A stretch of 64,000 nt of DNA from CAKUIA01 sp044433115 (GTDB taxonomy: Bacteria; Verrucomicrobiota; Verrucomicrobiia; Opitutales; Intestinicryptomonadaceae). Below are positions 9,506 to 18,402 of this stretch, in pieces (positions within the stretch are counted from its first letter, which is position 1; the number at the start of each line of letters is the position of its first letter). The translations under genes and the position numbers were made by a program. The notes beneath the pieces are model-generated. The model made no database searches. It was given only the letters and a program-made list of their open reading frames with translations, and had not been told where the DNA came from. The DNA is taken from positions 1 to 64,000 of the forward strand of contig JAWXTY010000007.1 in the NCBI GenBank assembly GCA_044433115.1. The letters run 5' to 3'.

Positions 9506-11122
9506 ATGGCAAAAGAATTTAAATATCAAAAAATGTTTCCTCTTGCAAAAGACGAAACTAAATACAAGCTCCTAACTAAGGATATGGTCTCTACAGAAAT
9601 GCTCGGAGACCAAGAAATTCTTAAAGTTGAGCCTCAAGCACTAGCATATCTAGCTCGTAAGGCTTTTAGAGATGTGTCTTTCTTGCTTAGACCTGCTCAC
9701 TTAAAGCAAGTCGCTGCAATTTTAGAAGATCCAGAAGCTTCTGAAAACGACAAGAGCGTTGCTCTAACTCTGTTGAGAAATGCCGAAGTTGCATCTAAGG
9801 GTCAGCTACCTTTTTGCCAAGACACAGGAACTGCAACTATAGTAGGTAAAAAAGGACAATACGTTTTTACAGGTTGCGAAGATGAAGAGTTTTTATCTAA
9901 GGGTGTATTCGATTGCTACACTCAAGAAAATTTGAGATACTCTCAAAATGCCCCTCTAAATATGTGGGACGAAGTTAACACTGCTTGTAACTTGCCAGCT
10001 CAAATAGACTTATATGCAACTAATTCTAATAAATACGAATTTTTATTTGTTGCTAAAGGTGGTGGCTCTGCAAACAAAACTTATTTATACCAAGAAACTA
10101 AGGCAACCATCACTAAGGACAAGTTATTGAACTTTATGATTGAAAAGCTTAAGAGCTTGGGTACTGCAGCTTGCCCTCCTTATCACGTTGCATTCGTAAT
10201 TGGTGGAACTTCTGCTGAAACTTGCTTAAAGACTGTTAAGTTGGCAAGCACTAAGTATCTCGACAAGCTTCCAACTTCAGGTAATGAGCTTGGACACGCA
10301 TTTAGAGATGTTGAATTTGAAAAGCAAGTTCTCGACGCTGCTTGGAACTTGGGTATAGGGGCTCAATTTGGTGGTAAATATTTTGCTCTCGACGTTAGAG
10401 TTATACGTATGCCAAGGCACGGAGCTAGTTGCCCTATAGGCTTGGGTGTATCTTGCTCTGCTGACAGAAATGTTAAGGCTAAAATCGACAAAGATGGTAT
10501 TTGGCTTGAAGAGCTTGAGGAAAACCCAGAACAATATATCCCTGCTCAATACAAGACTCAAGACACTTCTGAAGGTGCTGTATCTATAGACCTAAATAGA
10601 CCTATGCCTGAAGTATTGGCTGAATTGGCAAAGTATCCTGTTAAGACTAGATTGAGCCTAAATGGTACAATCATCGTTGCTCGAGACATTGCCCACGCAA
10701 AGATTAAAGAGCGTATAGACAATAACTTGGGTGTACCTGAATATTTGAAAAATCACCCTGTATACTATGCAGGTCCTGCTAAGACTCCTGAAGGTATGCC
10801 ATCTGGCTCTTTTGGACCAACTACTGCAGGTAGAATGGATAGCTACGTAGACTTGTTCCAAAGCAATTCTTCTGCAATGATTATGATTGCAAAGGGAAAT
10901 CGCTCTCAACAAGTTACAGACTCTTGCCTAAAACACGGAGGTTTCTACCTTGGTTCTATAGGCGGTCCTGCTGCCCTATTAGCTCAAGAAAATATCAAAA
11001 AGGTGGAGCTACTCGAATACCCTGAATTAGGTATGGAAGCTGTTTGGAAGATTGAAGTTGTAAACTTCCCTGCCTTCATCTTAGTAGACGACAAAGGTAA
11101 CGACTTTTTCAAAAACGTATAA
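9506..11122 (+). CDS. fumA: Class I (iron-sulfur) fumarate hydratase
   Basis: It interconverts fumarate and malate in the TCA cycle. At 538 residues it is the fused alpha plus beta form like FumA/FumB, not the class II FumC. Seen: LPFCQDTGTATIVGKKG around residue 105 with the first cluster cysteine, CNLPAQIDLYA and RVIRMPRHGASCPIGLGVSCSADRN in the catalytic alpha part, and GPTTAGRMDSYVDLFQ in the beta part. Class I enzymes hold an oxygen-sensitive [4Fe-4S] cluster, which suggests low-oxygen growth. A strong terminator follows. Confidence 0.95.
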   Translation: MAKEFKYQKMFPLAKDETKYKLLTKDMVSTEMLGDQEILKVEPQALAYLARKAFRDVSFLLRPAHLKQVAAILEDPEASENDKSVALTLLRNAEVASKGQLPFCQDTGTATIVGKKGQYVFTGCEDEEFLSKGVFDCYTQENLRYSQNAPLNMWDEVNTACNLPAQIDLYATNSNKYEFLFVAKGGGSANKTYLYQETKATITKDKLLNFMIEKLKSLGTAACPPYHVAFVIGGTSAETCLKTVKLASTKYLDKLPTSGNELGHAFRDVEFEKQVLDAAWNLGIGAQFGGKYFALDVRVIRMPRHGASCPIGLGVSCSADRNVKAKIDKDGIWLEELEENPEQYIPAQYKTQDTSEGAVSIDLNRPMPEVLAELAKYPVKTRLSLNGTIIVARDIAHAKIKERIDNNLGVPEYLKNHPVYYAGPAKTPEGMPSGSFGPTTAGRMDSYVDLFQSNSSAMIMIAKGNRSQQVTDSCLKHGGFYLGSIGGPAALLAQENIKKVELLEYPELGMEAVWKIEVVNFPAFILVDDKGNDFFKNV

Positions 11123-11137
11123 GCTAAATAGCTAAAA

Positions 11138-11177
11138 CAAAAATAGCGTCCCCCTAAAAAGGAACGCTATTTTTTTG
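11138..11177 (+). terminator. Rho-independent terminator after the fumarase gene
   Basis: AAATAGCGT (11141-11149) pairs with ACGCTATTT (11164-11172), with extra C:G pairs and a following T run. The A run on the other side could also serve nth, which ends at 11197. Confidence 0.85.
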
Positions 11178-11196
11178 CGACATAACATAAAACAAA

Positions 11197-11820
11197 TTAA
11201 CGAAATTGCTTACAGAGCTTACAATATTTTTCTGGGCTTTTACAAGAATGAGCTTGGCAATACTCCCTCCCATAATATATAAATTGCAAGTGAAGCTTAT
11301 GCCAATGCTCCTTAGCAAAAAGCTTCTTTAAATCAGCTTCAGTTTGCTCTACACTCTTGCCACTACTAAGCTTCCACCTAGTCGCAAGCCTATGTATATG
11401 CGTGTCCACAGGAAAGGCTGGCTTATTAAAAGATTGCTGCATCAACACGCTTGCCGTCTTATGCCCTACACCTGCCAAAGACTCCAAATCCTCAAAATTA
11501 TCAGGAACTATCCCCTCAAATTTATCCACCAAATCCTTACTAAGCTTCTTTATATTCTTTGCCTTTACCCTAAAAAATCCACAAGGTCGAATAATCTCCT
11601 CTATACTCTCCAAGGAAAGCCCCATCATCTTTTCAGGACTATCTGCCAAGTCAAACAACTTCGGCGTAACCTCATTAACTCGCTTATCTGTACACTGTGC
11701 CGAAAGCAACACTGCTATCAAAAACGTAAAAGTATTCCTACTATCTAATGGAATTTTAGGCTCAGGGTACAACTCATTAAACTCCCTTAATATAATTTCT
11801 GCTCTTTCTTTCTTCGTCAT
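11197..11820 (-). CDS. nth: Endonuclease III (DNA glycosylase/AP lyase)
   Basis: It removes oxidised pyrimidines and nicks abasic sites. The helix-hairpin-helix LESLAGVGHKTASVLMQ carries the catalytic lysine, and PVDTHIHRLATRW carries the catalytic aspartate. I start at MTKKERAEI (207 residues); the longer start at 11862 adds 14 residues with no homology expected. The C-terminal cysteines read C-x4-C-x6-C-x2-C and the protein ends four residues later, unlike the textbook C-x6-C-x2-C-x5-C. Four cysteines remain, so a cluster is still plausible. Confidence 0.93.
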   Translation of the reverse strand: MTKKERAEIILREFNELYPEPKIPLDSRNTFTFLIAVLLSAQCTDKRVNEVTPKLFDLADSPEKMMGLSLESIEEIIRPCGFFRVKAKNIKKLSKDLVDKFEGIVPDNFEDLESLAGVGHKTASVLMQQSFNKPAFPVDTHIHRLATRWKLSSGKSVEQTEADLKKLFAKEHWHKLHLQFIYYGREYCQAHSCKSPEKYCKLCKQFR

Positions 11821-11840
11821 AATATAAATAAATAGATATT

Positions 11841-11887
11841 GGGGCTTTGCCCCAACCCCCACTTAAGGACTTAGTTCCCGTCCTTAA
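11841..11887. repeat. Family E paired hairpins (copy 1)
   Basis: GGGGC-TTT-GCCCC (11841-11853) is followed by TTAAGGAC-ttagttccc-GTCCTTAA (11863-11887). The copy at 56539-56584 has the same loop but stem TTAAGGGC/GCCCTTAA, a compensated change. It lies just upstream of nth. Confidence 0.75.
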
Positions 11888-11934
11888 GAAAATTTCTTTG
11901 TCTTATTTTTTCCTAAAGCTTTCGATTTATCCAC

Positions 11935-11967
11935 AAAAAATCTCACATCGTTAGGGTGAGATTTTTT
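11935..11967. terminator. Bidirectional terminator hairpin shared among family A loci
   Basis: AAAAAATCTCAC (11935-11946) pairs with GTGAGATTTTTT (11956-11967). It stands beside family A copy A2, downstream of the transhydrogenase operon on the minus strand. Confidence 0.75.
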
Positions 11968-11970
11968 GTT

Positions 11971-12096
11971 AAGAGGTGTTAGATTGCGTCTTAGGCAAGG
12001 CTTTGGGTTTTTGATGAGGGTCGAAGCGTATATTAATACGTGAGAGTCTCAGCAAAAGCCCGAAACGAAGCATAAGACGTGATATAACGCCTGTTA
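11971..12096. repeat. Family A foldback repeat (A2) overlapping the pntB stop
   Basis: Arms at 11970-11981 and 12085-12096 pair with one mismatch and one G-T, and the right arm includes the pntB stop codon. The next arms CGTCTTA (11987-11993) and TAAGACG (12073-12079) pair exactly. The core CGTATATTAATACG is at 12027-12040, forming CGTAT-ATTA-ATACG. Confidence 0.85.
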
Positions 12097-13500
12097 GTCT
12101 TTGAAGGCTGCGACTAGGTCTGTTATAGTTGCCTTCGCGTCGCCATAAATCATTCTAGTGTTTTGAGCAAAGAATAATTTATTTACCAAGCCAGAGAAAC
12201 CAGCTCCTTGACCACGCTTTAAGCAAAATACAGTTTTCGCCCTATGGCATTCAATAATAGGCATACCATAAATTGGGCTTGCCTCATCTTCAATAGCAGC
12301 AGGGTTTACAACGTCATTTGCACCAATTACGATTGCTACATCTACGTTATCCATTACAGCATTTGCAGTTTCCATATCGCTTAATTGCTCGTAAGGAACA
12401 TCAGCTTCAGCCAACAATACGTTCATATGTCCTGGCATTCTACCAGCTACAGGGTGAATTGCGTGGCTAACTTCAACGCCTCTATCTTCTAATAGGGCAG
12501 ATAATTCCTTAACAGCGTGCTGAGCTTGAGCAACAGCCATACCATAACCAGGGATAAAGATAACACTTTGTGCGGCTTCTAGTACGTAGAAAGCGTCTTC
12601 GGTAGATATACCTTTCATTTCGCCTTCGATTTCGCCAGCGTCTGCTTGAGCAGTAGAGCCAAAGCCAGAGAACAATACGTTAAATAGCGTTCTGTTCATC
12701 GCCTTACACATAATTACAGTTAAGATAACGCCACTAGCACCAACTAAGCAACCTGCAACAATCAATACATTATTCTTGATTACAAAGCCTGCAGCACAAG
12801 CAGCCAAGCCACTTAAAGAGTTCAATAGAGAAATTACCACAGGCATATCTCCACCACCTATAGGCATTACAGCAGCTATACCCAAAACGAGGGATAAAAC
12901 TATAACTAAACCTAAGCATACTGCAGCAACAGAGTAATCGCCTACGCTTGCAAATGCTATAGAAGACAAAATTAACGCTCCTGCAATAGCACCATTAACT
13001 AGTTTTTGCCCACCAAATACTTGAGCTGAACCAGAAATTTTACCAGACAACTTAGCCCAAGCATATATAGAGCCTGTGAAAGTTATACCACCAATTAGCA
13101 CTGCAAGAATTACAGCAGTTCTAGTGAAGCCCAACATAGCATTATCGCCACCAGGAGCAAATTCTGCCCAAGCAACTAATAAAGAAGCCAAGCCACCAAA
13201 GCCATTAAATAAGGCTACCAATTCTGGCATAGAAGTCATTTCGACTTTTTTAGCAGCAAATAAACCAATTACGCCACCAAGAGCCACAGCTGAAATAATC
13301 AATACCCAAGGCATAACTGCGTGTTCAATAGATGGGTCAAAGAATGTAGCAATAACTGCCACAAACATAGCAACAGAAGAGACTAAATTGCCCTTTCTCG
13401 CTGTATCTGCCTTACCTAGCATCTTAATACCAAGTACGAATAAAATTGCAGATACGATATAAACTAAGTTTATTATAATTTTAATGCTATCAGCTTCCAT
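12094..13500 (-). CDS. pntB: NAD(P) transhydrogenase subunit beta
   Basis: The membrane and NADP(H)-binding subunit of proton-translocating transhydrogenase, which reduces NADP+ using NADH and proton motive force. The 468 residues begin with about nine membrane helices, then a C-terminal NADP domain with VIFIPGYGMAVAQAQHAV, HPVAGRMPGHMNVLLAEA and VVIGANDVVNPAA, all family signatures. It is the last gene of pntAA-pntAB-pntB (1 bp from pntAB). Its stop codon lies inside the right arm of a family A repeat. Confidence 0.97.
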   Translation of the reverse strand: MEADSIKIIINLVYIVSAILFVLGIKMLGKADTARKGNLVSSVAMFVAVIATFFDPSIEHAVMPWVLIISAVALGGVIGLFAAKKVEMTSMPELVALFNGFGGLASLLVAWAEFAPGGDNAMLGFTRTAVILAVLIGGITFTGSIYAWAKLSGKISGSAQVFGGQKLVNGAIAGALILSSIAFASVGDYSVAAVCLGLVIVLSLVLGIAAVMPIGGGDMPVVISLLNSLSGLAACAAGFVIKNNVLIVAGCLVGASGVILTVIMCKAMNRTLFNVLFSGFGSTAQADAGEIEGEMKGISTEDAFYVLEAAQSVIFIPGYGMAVAQAQHAVKELSALLEDRGVEVSHAIHPVAGRMPGHMNVLLAEADVPYEQLSDMETANAVMDNVDVAIVIGANDVVNPAAIEDEASPIYGMPIIECHRAKTVFCLKRGQGAGFSGLVNKLFFAQNTRMIYGDAKATITDLVAAFKD

Positions 13501-13501
13501 C

Positions 13502-13786
13502 TTATTTAGATCCCTTCTTTTTGAACATAGCCAACATTCTGTTAGTTACAACATAACCACCTACTACGTTTACTGTAGCGAGCAATAGCCCCAAGAAGCC
13601 TAAGATAGAGGCAACAACGCCATTATCTGCTCCTGTTGCAATCAATGCACCAACTATAGTAATACCACTTATGGCATTTGAACCACTCATCAAAGGAGTG
13701 TGAAGTTGACTTGGTACTTTACTAATTAGCTCAAAACCTAAAAAGGCAGCTAGAGTAAATATAAACAATAATAATATAATTTCCAT
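13502..13786 (-). CDS. pntAB: NAD(P) transhydrogenase subunit alpha part 2 (membrane)
   Basis: A 94-residue membrane protein equal to the hydrophobic C-terminal part of the E. coli PntA. It has about three transmembrane helices and the conserved stretch PLMSGSNAISGITIVGALI. A separate gene for this part is typical of the three-subunit form of the enzyme. It lies between pntAA (15 bp) and pntB (1 bp). Confidence 0.94.
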   Translation of the reverse strand: MEIILLLFIFTLAAFLGFELISKVPSQLHTPLMSGSNAISGITIVGALIATGADNGVVASILGFLGLLLATVNVVGGYVVTNRMLAMFKKKGSK

Positions 13787-13801
13787 AATTAAAAGTCTTT
13801 C

Positions 13802-14920
13802 TTACTTAAATCTTTCGTCTCTAATTTCGCCATCTTTTACAACTATACAAGACTTTGTGATGTCGTCTTCCATATTCAATGTAAACACGCCTTCTTTATC
13901 AGAGAAGTGGTTTATAAAGTTGTAGAAATTAGCACTTAACATTTGGCTAGCACTTCCTGCCAACATAGATTCAATCTTAGTTATAGCCAAGATTTTCACG
14001 CCATTTTCAGTTGTAACAACTTCGTCAGCAATAGCACCTTCAACGTTACCACCTGCTTCGATAGCCAAGTCTATAACTACGCTACCAGACTTCATCGCTT
14101 CTAGCATATCGCTCTTTAAAAGAACAGGAGCTTTTCTGCCAAAAGTCTTTGCAGTAGTAATAATTACATCTGCTTGAGAGCATACTTTAATCATACCCTT
14201 TCTTTGCATTTCTAGTTGTTCAGCAGTCAATTCCTTAGCATAACCTTGAGCTGTTTGACCAGTTTCACCTACGTCAATTTTTATAAATTTTGCACCCAAG
14301 CTCTTAACTTGTTCTTCAACTACAGGGCGAGTATCATAAGCTTCAACTCTTGCCCCTAAACGCTTAGCAGTTGCAATAGCTTGCAAGCCAGCAACACCTA
14401 CACCAATGATGAAAAACTTAAGTGGGCTTAGCGTACCACAAGGAGTCATCATCATAGGCAAAACCTTAGATGTATTTTGAGCTGCAACTAAAACACTCAT
14501 ATAACCTGCCAAGTTCGCTTGAGAACTTAGAGCGTCCATTTTTTGTGCAATAGTAGACCTTGGAATCATCTCCAAGCTAGAAGCAGTTACATTTGCATCA
14601 GCGAAAGCCTTGATAAGTTCCTTATCGTTGAAAGGGTCTATAAAGCTCATATGTATAGAGCCTGCCTTACGCTTTGCAACATCTTCTAAAGATGGCTTAT
14701 TTACACTAACAACAAAGTCAGCTGTGTATTCTGCAGACTTATCTACAATTTCAGCACCTGCATCTATATAAGATTGGTCGCTAAAACCTGATTTTACACC
14801 TGCGTTTGATTCTACTTTTACGCTCCATTTCGCTTTTACTAATTTAGCTACATCAAGAGCAGTTAAGGCAACTCTAAATTCTCTAGGGTCGCTTTCTTTT
14901 GCTATAAAGATATTTTGCAT
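13802..14920 (-). CDS. pntAA: NAD(P) transhydrogenase subunit alpha part 1 (NAD-binding)
   Basis: The soluble NAD(H)-binding subunit, related to alanine dehydrogenase. In 372 residues it shows AKESDPREFRVALT at the N-terminus, FIIGVGVAGLQAIATAKRLGARVEAYDTR (Rossmann fold, split here only in description) near residue 170 and the acidic GETGQTAQGYAKEL. It is the first gene of the operon, and a 119-bp divergent gap separates it from the squalene-hopene cyclase gene. Confidence 0.96.
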   Translation of the reverse strand: MQNIFIAKESDPREFRVALTALDVAKLVKAKWSVKVESNAGVKSGFSDQSYIDAGAEIVDKSAEYTADFVVSVNKPSLEDVAKRKAGSIHMSFIDPFNDKELIKAFADANVTASSLEMIPRSTIAQKMDALSSQANLAGYMSVLVAAQNTSKVLPMMMTPCGTLSPLKFFIIGVGVAGLQAIATAKRLGARVEAYDTRPVVEEQVKSLGAKFIKIDVGETGQTAQGYAKELTAEQLEMQRKGMIKVCSQADVIITTAKTFGRKAPVLLKSDMLEAMKSGSVVIDLAIEAGGNVEGAIADEVVTTENGVKILAITKIESMLAGSASQMLSANFYNFINHFSDKEGVFTLNMEDDITKSCIVVKDGEIRDERFK

Positions 14921-14986
14921 ACATTATCTACACTATGTATTTCACCCATTTTGACAAGTTTTTTCTACATTTTTTTAAAAGTTTAT

Positions 14987-15016
14987 TTGACAAATCGACA
15001 AAAATGTTAAGATAAT
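14987..15016 (+). promoter_or_regulatory. Candidate promoter of the squalene-hopene cyclase gene
   Basis: TTGACA at 14987-14992, an 18-bp spacer and GATAAT at 15011-15016. A direct repeat ATGTTAAGATA overlaps the -10 region. The start codon at 15040 would follow a leader of only about 15-20 nt. Confidence 0.55.
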
Positions 15017-15039
15017 GTTAAGATAATTATATTTAGAGA

Positions 15040-17100
15040 ATGGACGAAACAAATAAAACTAATAGCCCTCAGCAGAGTATTTCTGCCTCAAAAAATACCC
15101 AAAAAACTTTAAAAGAAACAATTAAAGCAGCTGCGAAGTGGGTAATTCCCCAACAAAACAGCGAAGGTATGTGGGTTGCCCCTCTCGACACAAATTGCTG
15201 TATGGAAGCTCAGTGGCTTCTTTGTATGTATTTTATAGATAATGCTAAGGACGAAAAGAAAGATGGCGTAATTAGGCATATTCTCGATAAACGTCGCTCA
15301 GATGGCACTTGGGACGTATATTATGGCTCTGAACAAGGTGATATTAATGCTACTATAGAATGTTATTTTGCATTGCGTCTATATGGGATAGACCCTGAAG
15401 ACGAAATGATGCTAAAGACTAAAAATTGGCTCATTGAGAATAAATGGACAGAAAATATAAGGGTCTTTACCAAGTATTGGCTTGCTCTATTTGGCGAGTG
15501 GCCTTGGGCGAATACGCCTGTTATGCCTCCTGAAATTATGTTTTTGCCAAGTTGGTGTACATTTAATATCTACGATTTTGCTTGTTGGGCAAGGTCGACT
15601 ATGTTGCCTATATCTATATTAACGGTTCGACGCCCAGTCAAAGCTTTGCCAGAAGATTTAAAGCTAAATGAATTATATCCAGAAGGTAGGGAAAACACAG
15701 ACTATAGAATTGCTAGAAAAAATGACTCTGTATTCTCTTGGGAAAACTTCTTCTTGAAGCTCGACCATGGGCTACACGCATATAACAAATTGCCTATTCA
15801 GCCTTTTAGGGAATATGCAATTAAGCTAGTTTTACAATGGCTTTTAGAGCATCAAGACGAAGATGGTGCTTGGGGTGGTATTCAGCCCCCTTGGATATAT
15901 TCTATTATAGTTATGCACGTTGAAGGCTTTGCTAAAGACCAAGCTAATATGTCTAAGGCAGTCAATGCTTTTAATCTTCACTGGAAGGTCCAAAGAGACG
16001 ATAAGATTATGCTCCAAGCCTCAGAAAGTCCTATTTGGGATACATTTTTGACTATGACTGCTCTCTTAGAGTCTGGTTATACTCCAGAGACTTGCCCTGA
16101 GTTACTTAAGGCACTCGACTTTGTTTTAACTAAGGAGAACAAGTATTATGGCGATTGGGCTGTGAAAGTTGGTAAAAAGGTTGAGCCAAGTGGCTGGGCT
16201 TTTGAGAGGGCTAATAATTATTACCCTGACTTAGACGACGCTGCTATCGCTGTTATTGCTCTTAAGAAAATGCAAAAGCTCATAGATAGAAGTTCTGTGC
16301 GTTACAAGAAAATCGACGCTGCAATTAGGCGTGTAATTAATTGGATTTTCGCCCTCCAATCTAAAAATGGTGGCTGGGCAGCCTTCGACAAAGATAATAC
16401 AAAATCTATAATTACTAAAATTCCTTTCTGCGATTTTGGTGAAGTTTTAGACCCTCCAAGTGCAGATGTAACTTCGCATATAATCGAGGCTCTTATGCTT
16501 TGTGGATATTCGAGAAAGCACCCAGCTATAGACAAGGCTCTCAAGTTTTTATATAAGGAACAAGAGGACGATGGCTCTTGGTTTGGTAGATGGGGTGTAA
16601 ATTATATTTATGGAACAGGGGCTGTAATTCCTGCTCTAATTGCTGCTGGCGATACTGCTGACACTGAGGCTGTAGCTAATGCTCTATCTTGGTTAATTTC
16701 CAAGCAAAATGAAGATGGAGGCTGGGGCGAAAGCGTAGCTTCTTATATGGAGCCAAAGTATTCAGGTACAGGTATTCCTTCGACTGCCTCTCAAACTGCT
16801 TGGGCTTTGACTGCACTGATTGCGACAAAGGACTCTCGCTTTGCTCAATATATAGAAAAAGGCGTAAACTTCCTTAAAAATTCTATGACAGAAGATGGCA
16901 CTTGGGACGAAGCTTATTATACAGGCACAGGTTTCCCTGGATATGGGCTTGGTGCAAAAATTGATTTACGAAATGGAGCAGCCCTACCTCAAGGCAAGGA
17001 ATTAGCTCGTGGATTTATGCTTAACTATAATTGGTATAGGCACTATTTCCCTATGATTGCTCTTGGCAAAATTGATGCTTCAAAGATAATTAAAGAATAA
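15040..17100 (+). CDS. shc: Squalene-hopene cyclase
   Basis: It cyclises squalene to hopene or hopanol, the first committed step of hopanoid membrane lipids. At 686 residues it has family length. The catalytic acid motif reads DLDDAA at residues 397-402 (family DxDDTA), marking a squalene rather than oxidosqualene cyclase. Several QW-type repeats are visible (Q-x3-G-x-W, for example QNEDGGWGES and QSKNGGWAAF), plus GRWGVNYIYGTG. It is transcribed alone with its own promoter and terminator. No squalene synthesis genes (hpnCDE) are in the window. Confidence 0.95.
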   Translation: MDETNKTNSPQQSISASKNTQKTLKETIKAAAKWVIPQQNSEGMWVAPLDTNCCMEAQWLLCMYFIDNAKDEKKDGVIRHILDKRRSDGTWDVYYGSEQGDINATIECYFALRLYGIDPEDEMMLKTKNWLIENKWTENIRVFTKYWLALFGEWPWANTPVMPPEIMFLPSWCTFNIYDFACWARSTMLPISILTVRRPVKALPEDLKLNELYPEGRENTDYRIARKNDSVFSWENFFLKLDHGLHAYNKLPIQPFREYAIKLVLQWLLEHQDEDGAWGGIQPPWIYSIIVMHVEGFAKDQANMSKAVNAFNLHWKVQRDDKIMLQASESPIWDTFLTMTALLESGYTPETCPELLKALDFVLTKENKYYGDWAVKVGKKVEPSGWAFERANNYYPDLDDAAIAVIALKKMQKLIDRSSVRYKKIDAAIRRVINWIFALQSKNGGWAAFDKDNTKSIITKIPFCDFGEVLDPPSADVTSHIIEALMLCGYSRKHPAIDKALKFLYKEQEDDGSWFGRWGVNYIYGTGAVIPALIAAGDTADTEAVANALSWLISKQNEDGGWGESVASYMEPKYSGTGIPSTASQTAWALTALIATKDSRFAQYIEKGVNFLKNSMTEDGTWDEAYYTGTGFPGYGLGAKIDLRNGAALPQGKELARGFMLNYNWYRHYFPMIALGKIDASKIIKE

Positions 17101-17120
17101 AGCTCAATTCTAAAAATTCA

Positions 17121-17162
17121 AAAAAAGCCTCTCTTCGAAAAACAAAAGAAAGGCTTTTTTTG
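17121..17162. terminator. Rho-independent terminator between shc and the flavoprotein gene
   Basis: AAAAAAGCCT (17121-17130) pairs with AGGCTTTTTT (17151-17160). The A and T tracts permit use by both convergent genes. Confidence 0.8.
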
Positions 17163-17185
17163 TGGAAAGATGGCTTTTAAGCAAT

Positions 17186-18388
17186 CTAAGCTTGAAGCTT
17201 TTTGACTATTTGCAAGCCCTCGCCCCAACAAGCCATTAGGTTATAGCCTCCTGTGATTGCGTCGATGTCTATTGCCTCGCCACCTAAGTATAAGTCAGGG
17301 CAGATTTTGCTTTGCATAGACATAAAATCTATCTCTTTTACGTTCACTCCCCCTGCTCTTACAAACTCTGTAGAATTTAGAGATTTGCCAACTACCTCCA
17401 ACTCAAGCTTCGCCAAAGAGTTTACTAAAGCAGTCTCTTGAGCCTTGTTAAGGTGCGTATATTGCAAGTCGGCAGGTATATTGTTATGCCTTAATATAGC
17501 CTGCCAAAGAGCGTTACGCATATCTGGAATATTGTAATTTTTAACGAGTTTTCTAGCAGCGTTTAGCCTTGCATATTTGAAAAACTCCCTAGCATATTCT
17601 GCCTTTACAAAGGATATATTTATAGAAAATTTATAGTCGTTTTTAGCAAAATCCACAGCCCCATAAGACGACAACTTCAACACAGCTGGACCACTGACTC
17701 CCTTATGCGTAAACAATATATCGCCTTCAACTTCTTTCTTAATTAAAGACGACCTTATATTTACATCATTTTGGGCAACTCCTGCCAAAGTTAGGAAATT
17801 TTCATCTGCTAAATCAAAGGCAAAAAGCGAAGGAACATCTTCTACAAAGCTATGCCCTAGATTTTCTAAAGACGCTTTTAAGTTATGCGAATTTTGCCAG
17901 TTACCCCCAATAGCTAGCAAGACTTCATCGCAAGTAAAAGTTCTATCATCTAAAGTTTCTATGCGAAATTTATCGCCATCTTTAGTCAAATACTCAACCT
18001 TTGCTCCCTTTAAAATATTTACATTATTCTTAGTTGCATAATACAATAACATATCCACAACTTCTTGAGAGTCATCACTTTCAGGGAACACTCTATTTAA
18101 ATCTTCCACTTTCAAGTTAATCCCCATATCGTAAAAATGATTACAGATAAATTCTGGCGTAAACTCGTAAAAAATCTTTTTCAAGTGATTTGCATTTCTT
18201 GGATAAGCCTCTAAAAGCTTTTTAATATCCTTCTCGTAATTACAAAGATTGCACCTACCCCCTCCACTTAGTTTCACTTTTTTTAGCACATCATTACTTG
18301 CTTCTAAGATAGTAATTTTGCGATTTTTCAAATTGGCAGCAACAAAGAGCGACAATGCCCCACCTCCTATTATACATAAATGTTTCAT
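17186..18388 (-). CDS. HI0933/YhiN-family FAD flavoprotein
   Basis: A 400-residue FAD-binding protein of the HI0933-like family (YhiN/BaiN type); the reaction is not settled for most members. The N-terminus has the dinucleotide motif CIIGGGALSLFVAANL, followed by the family stretch KLSGGGRCNLCN. Near the C-terminus LGGEAIDIDAITGGYNLMACWGEG is the expected FAD-binding end (GGYN). It follows rnr by 14 bp and ends the hemY-hemH-HemX-like-rnr unit. Confidence 0.88.
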   Translation of the reverse strand: MKHLCIIGGGALSLFVAANLKNRKITILEASNDVLKKVKLSGGGRCNLCNYEKDIKKLLEAYPRNANHLKKIFYEFTPEFICNHFYDMGINLKVEDLNRVFPESDDSQEVVDMLLYYATKNNVNILKGAKVEYLTKDGDKFRIETLDDRTFTCDEVLLAIGGNWQNSHNLKASLENLGHSFVEDVPSLFAFDLADENFLTLAGVAQNDVNIRSSLIKKEVEGDILFTHKGVSGPAVLKLSSYGAVDFAKNDYKFSINISFVKAEYAREFFKYARLNAARKLVKNYNIPDMRNALWQAILRHNNIPADLQYTHLNKAQETALVNSLAKLELEVVGKSLNSTEFVRAGGVNVKEIDFMSMQSKICPDLYLGGEAIDIDAITGGYNLMACWGEGLQIVKKLQA

Positions 18389-18402
18389 TCTTTTTATTTC
18401 CC

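Noticed and set aside
11357..11827. A 156-codon open frame opposite nth, and a 171-codon one opposite the MCP-like gene at 44172-44687.
   Set aside because: Both lie entirely antisense to well-supported genes, show low-complexity hydrophobic sequence, and match no family.
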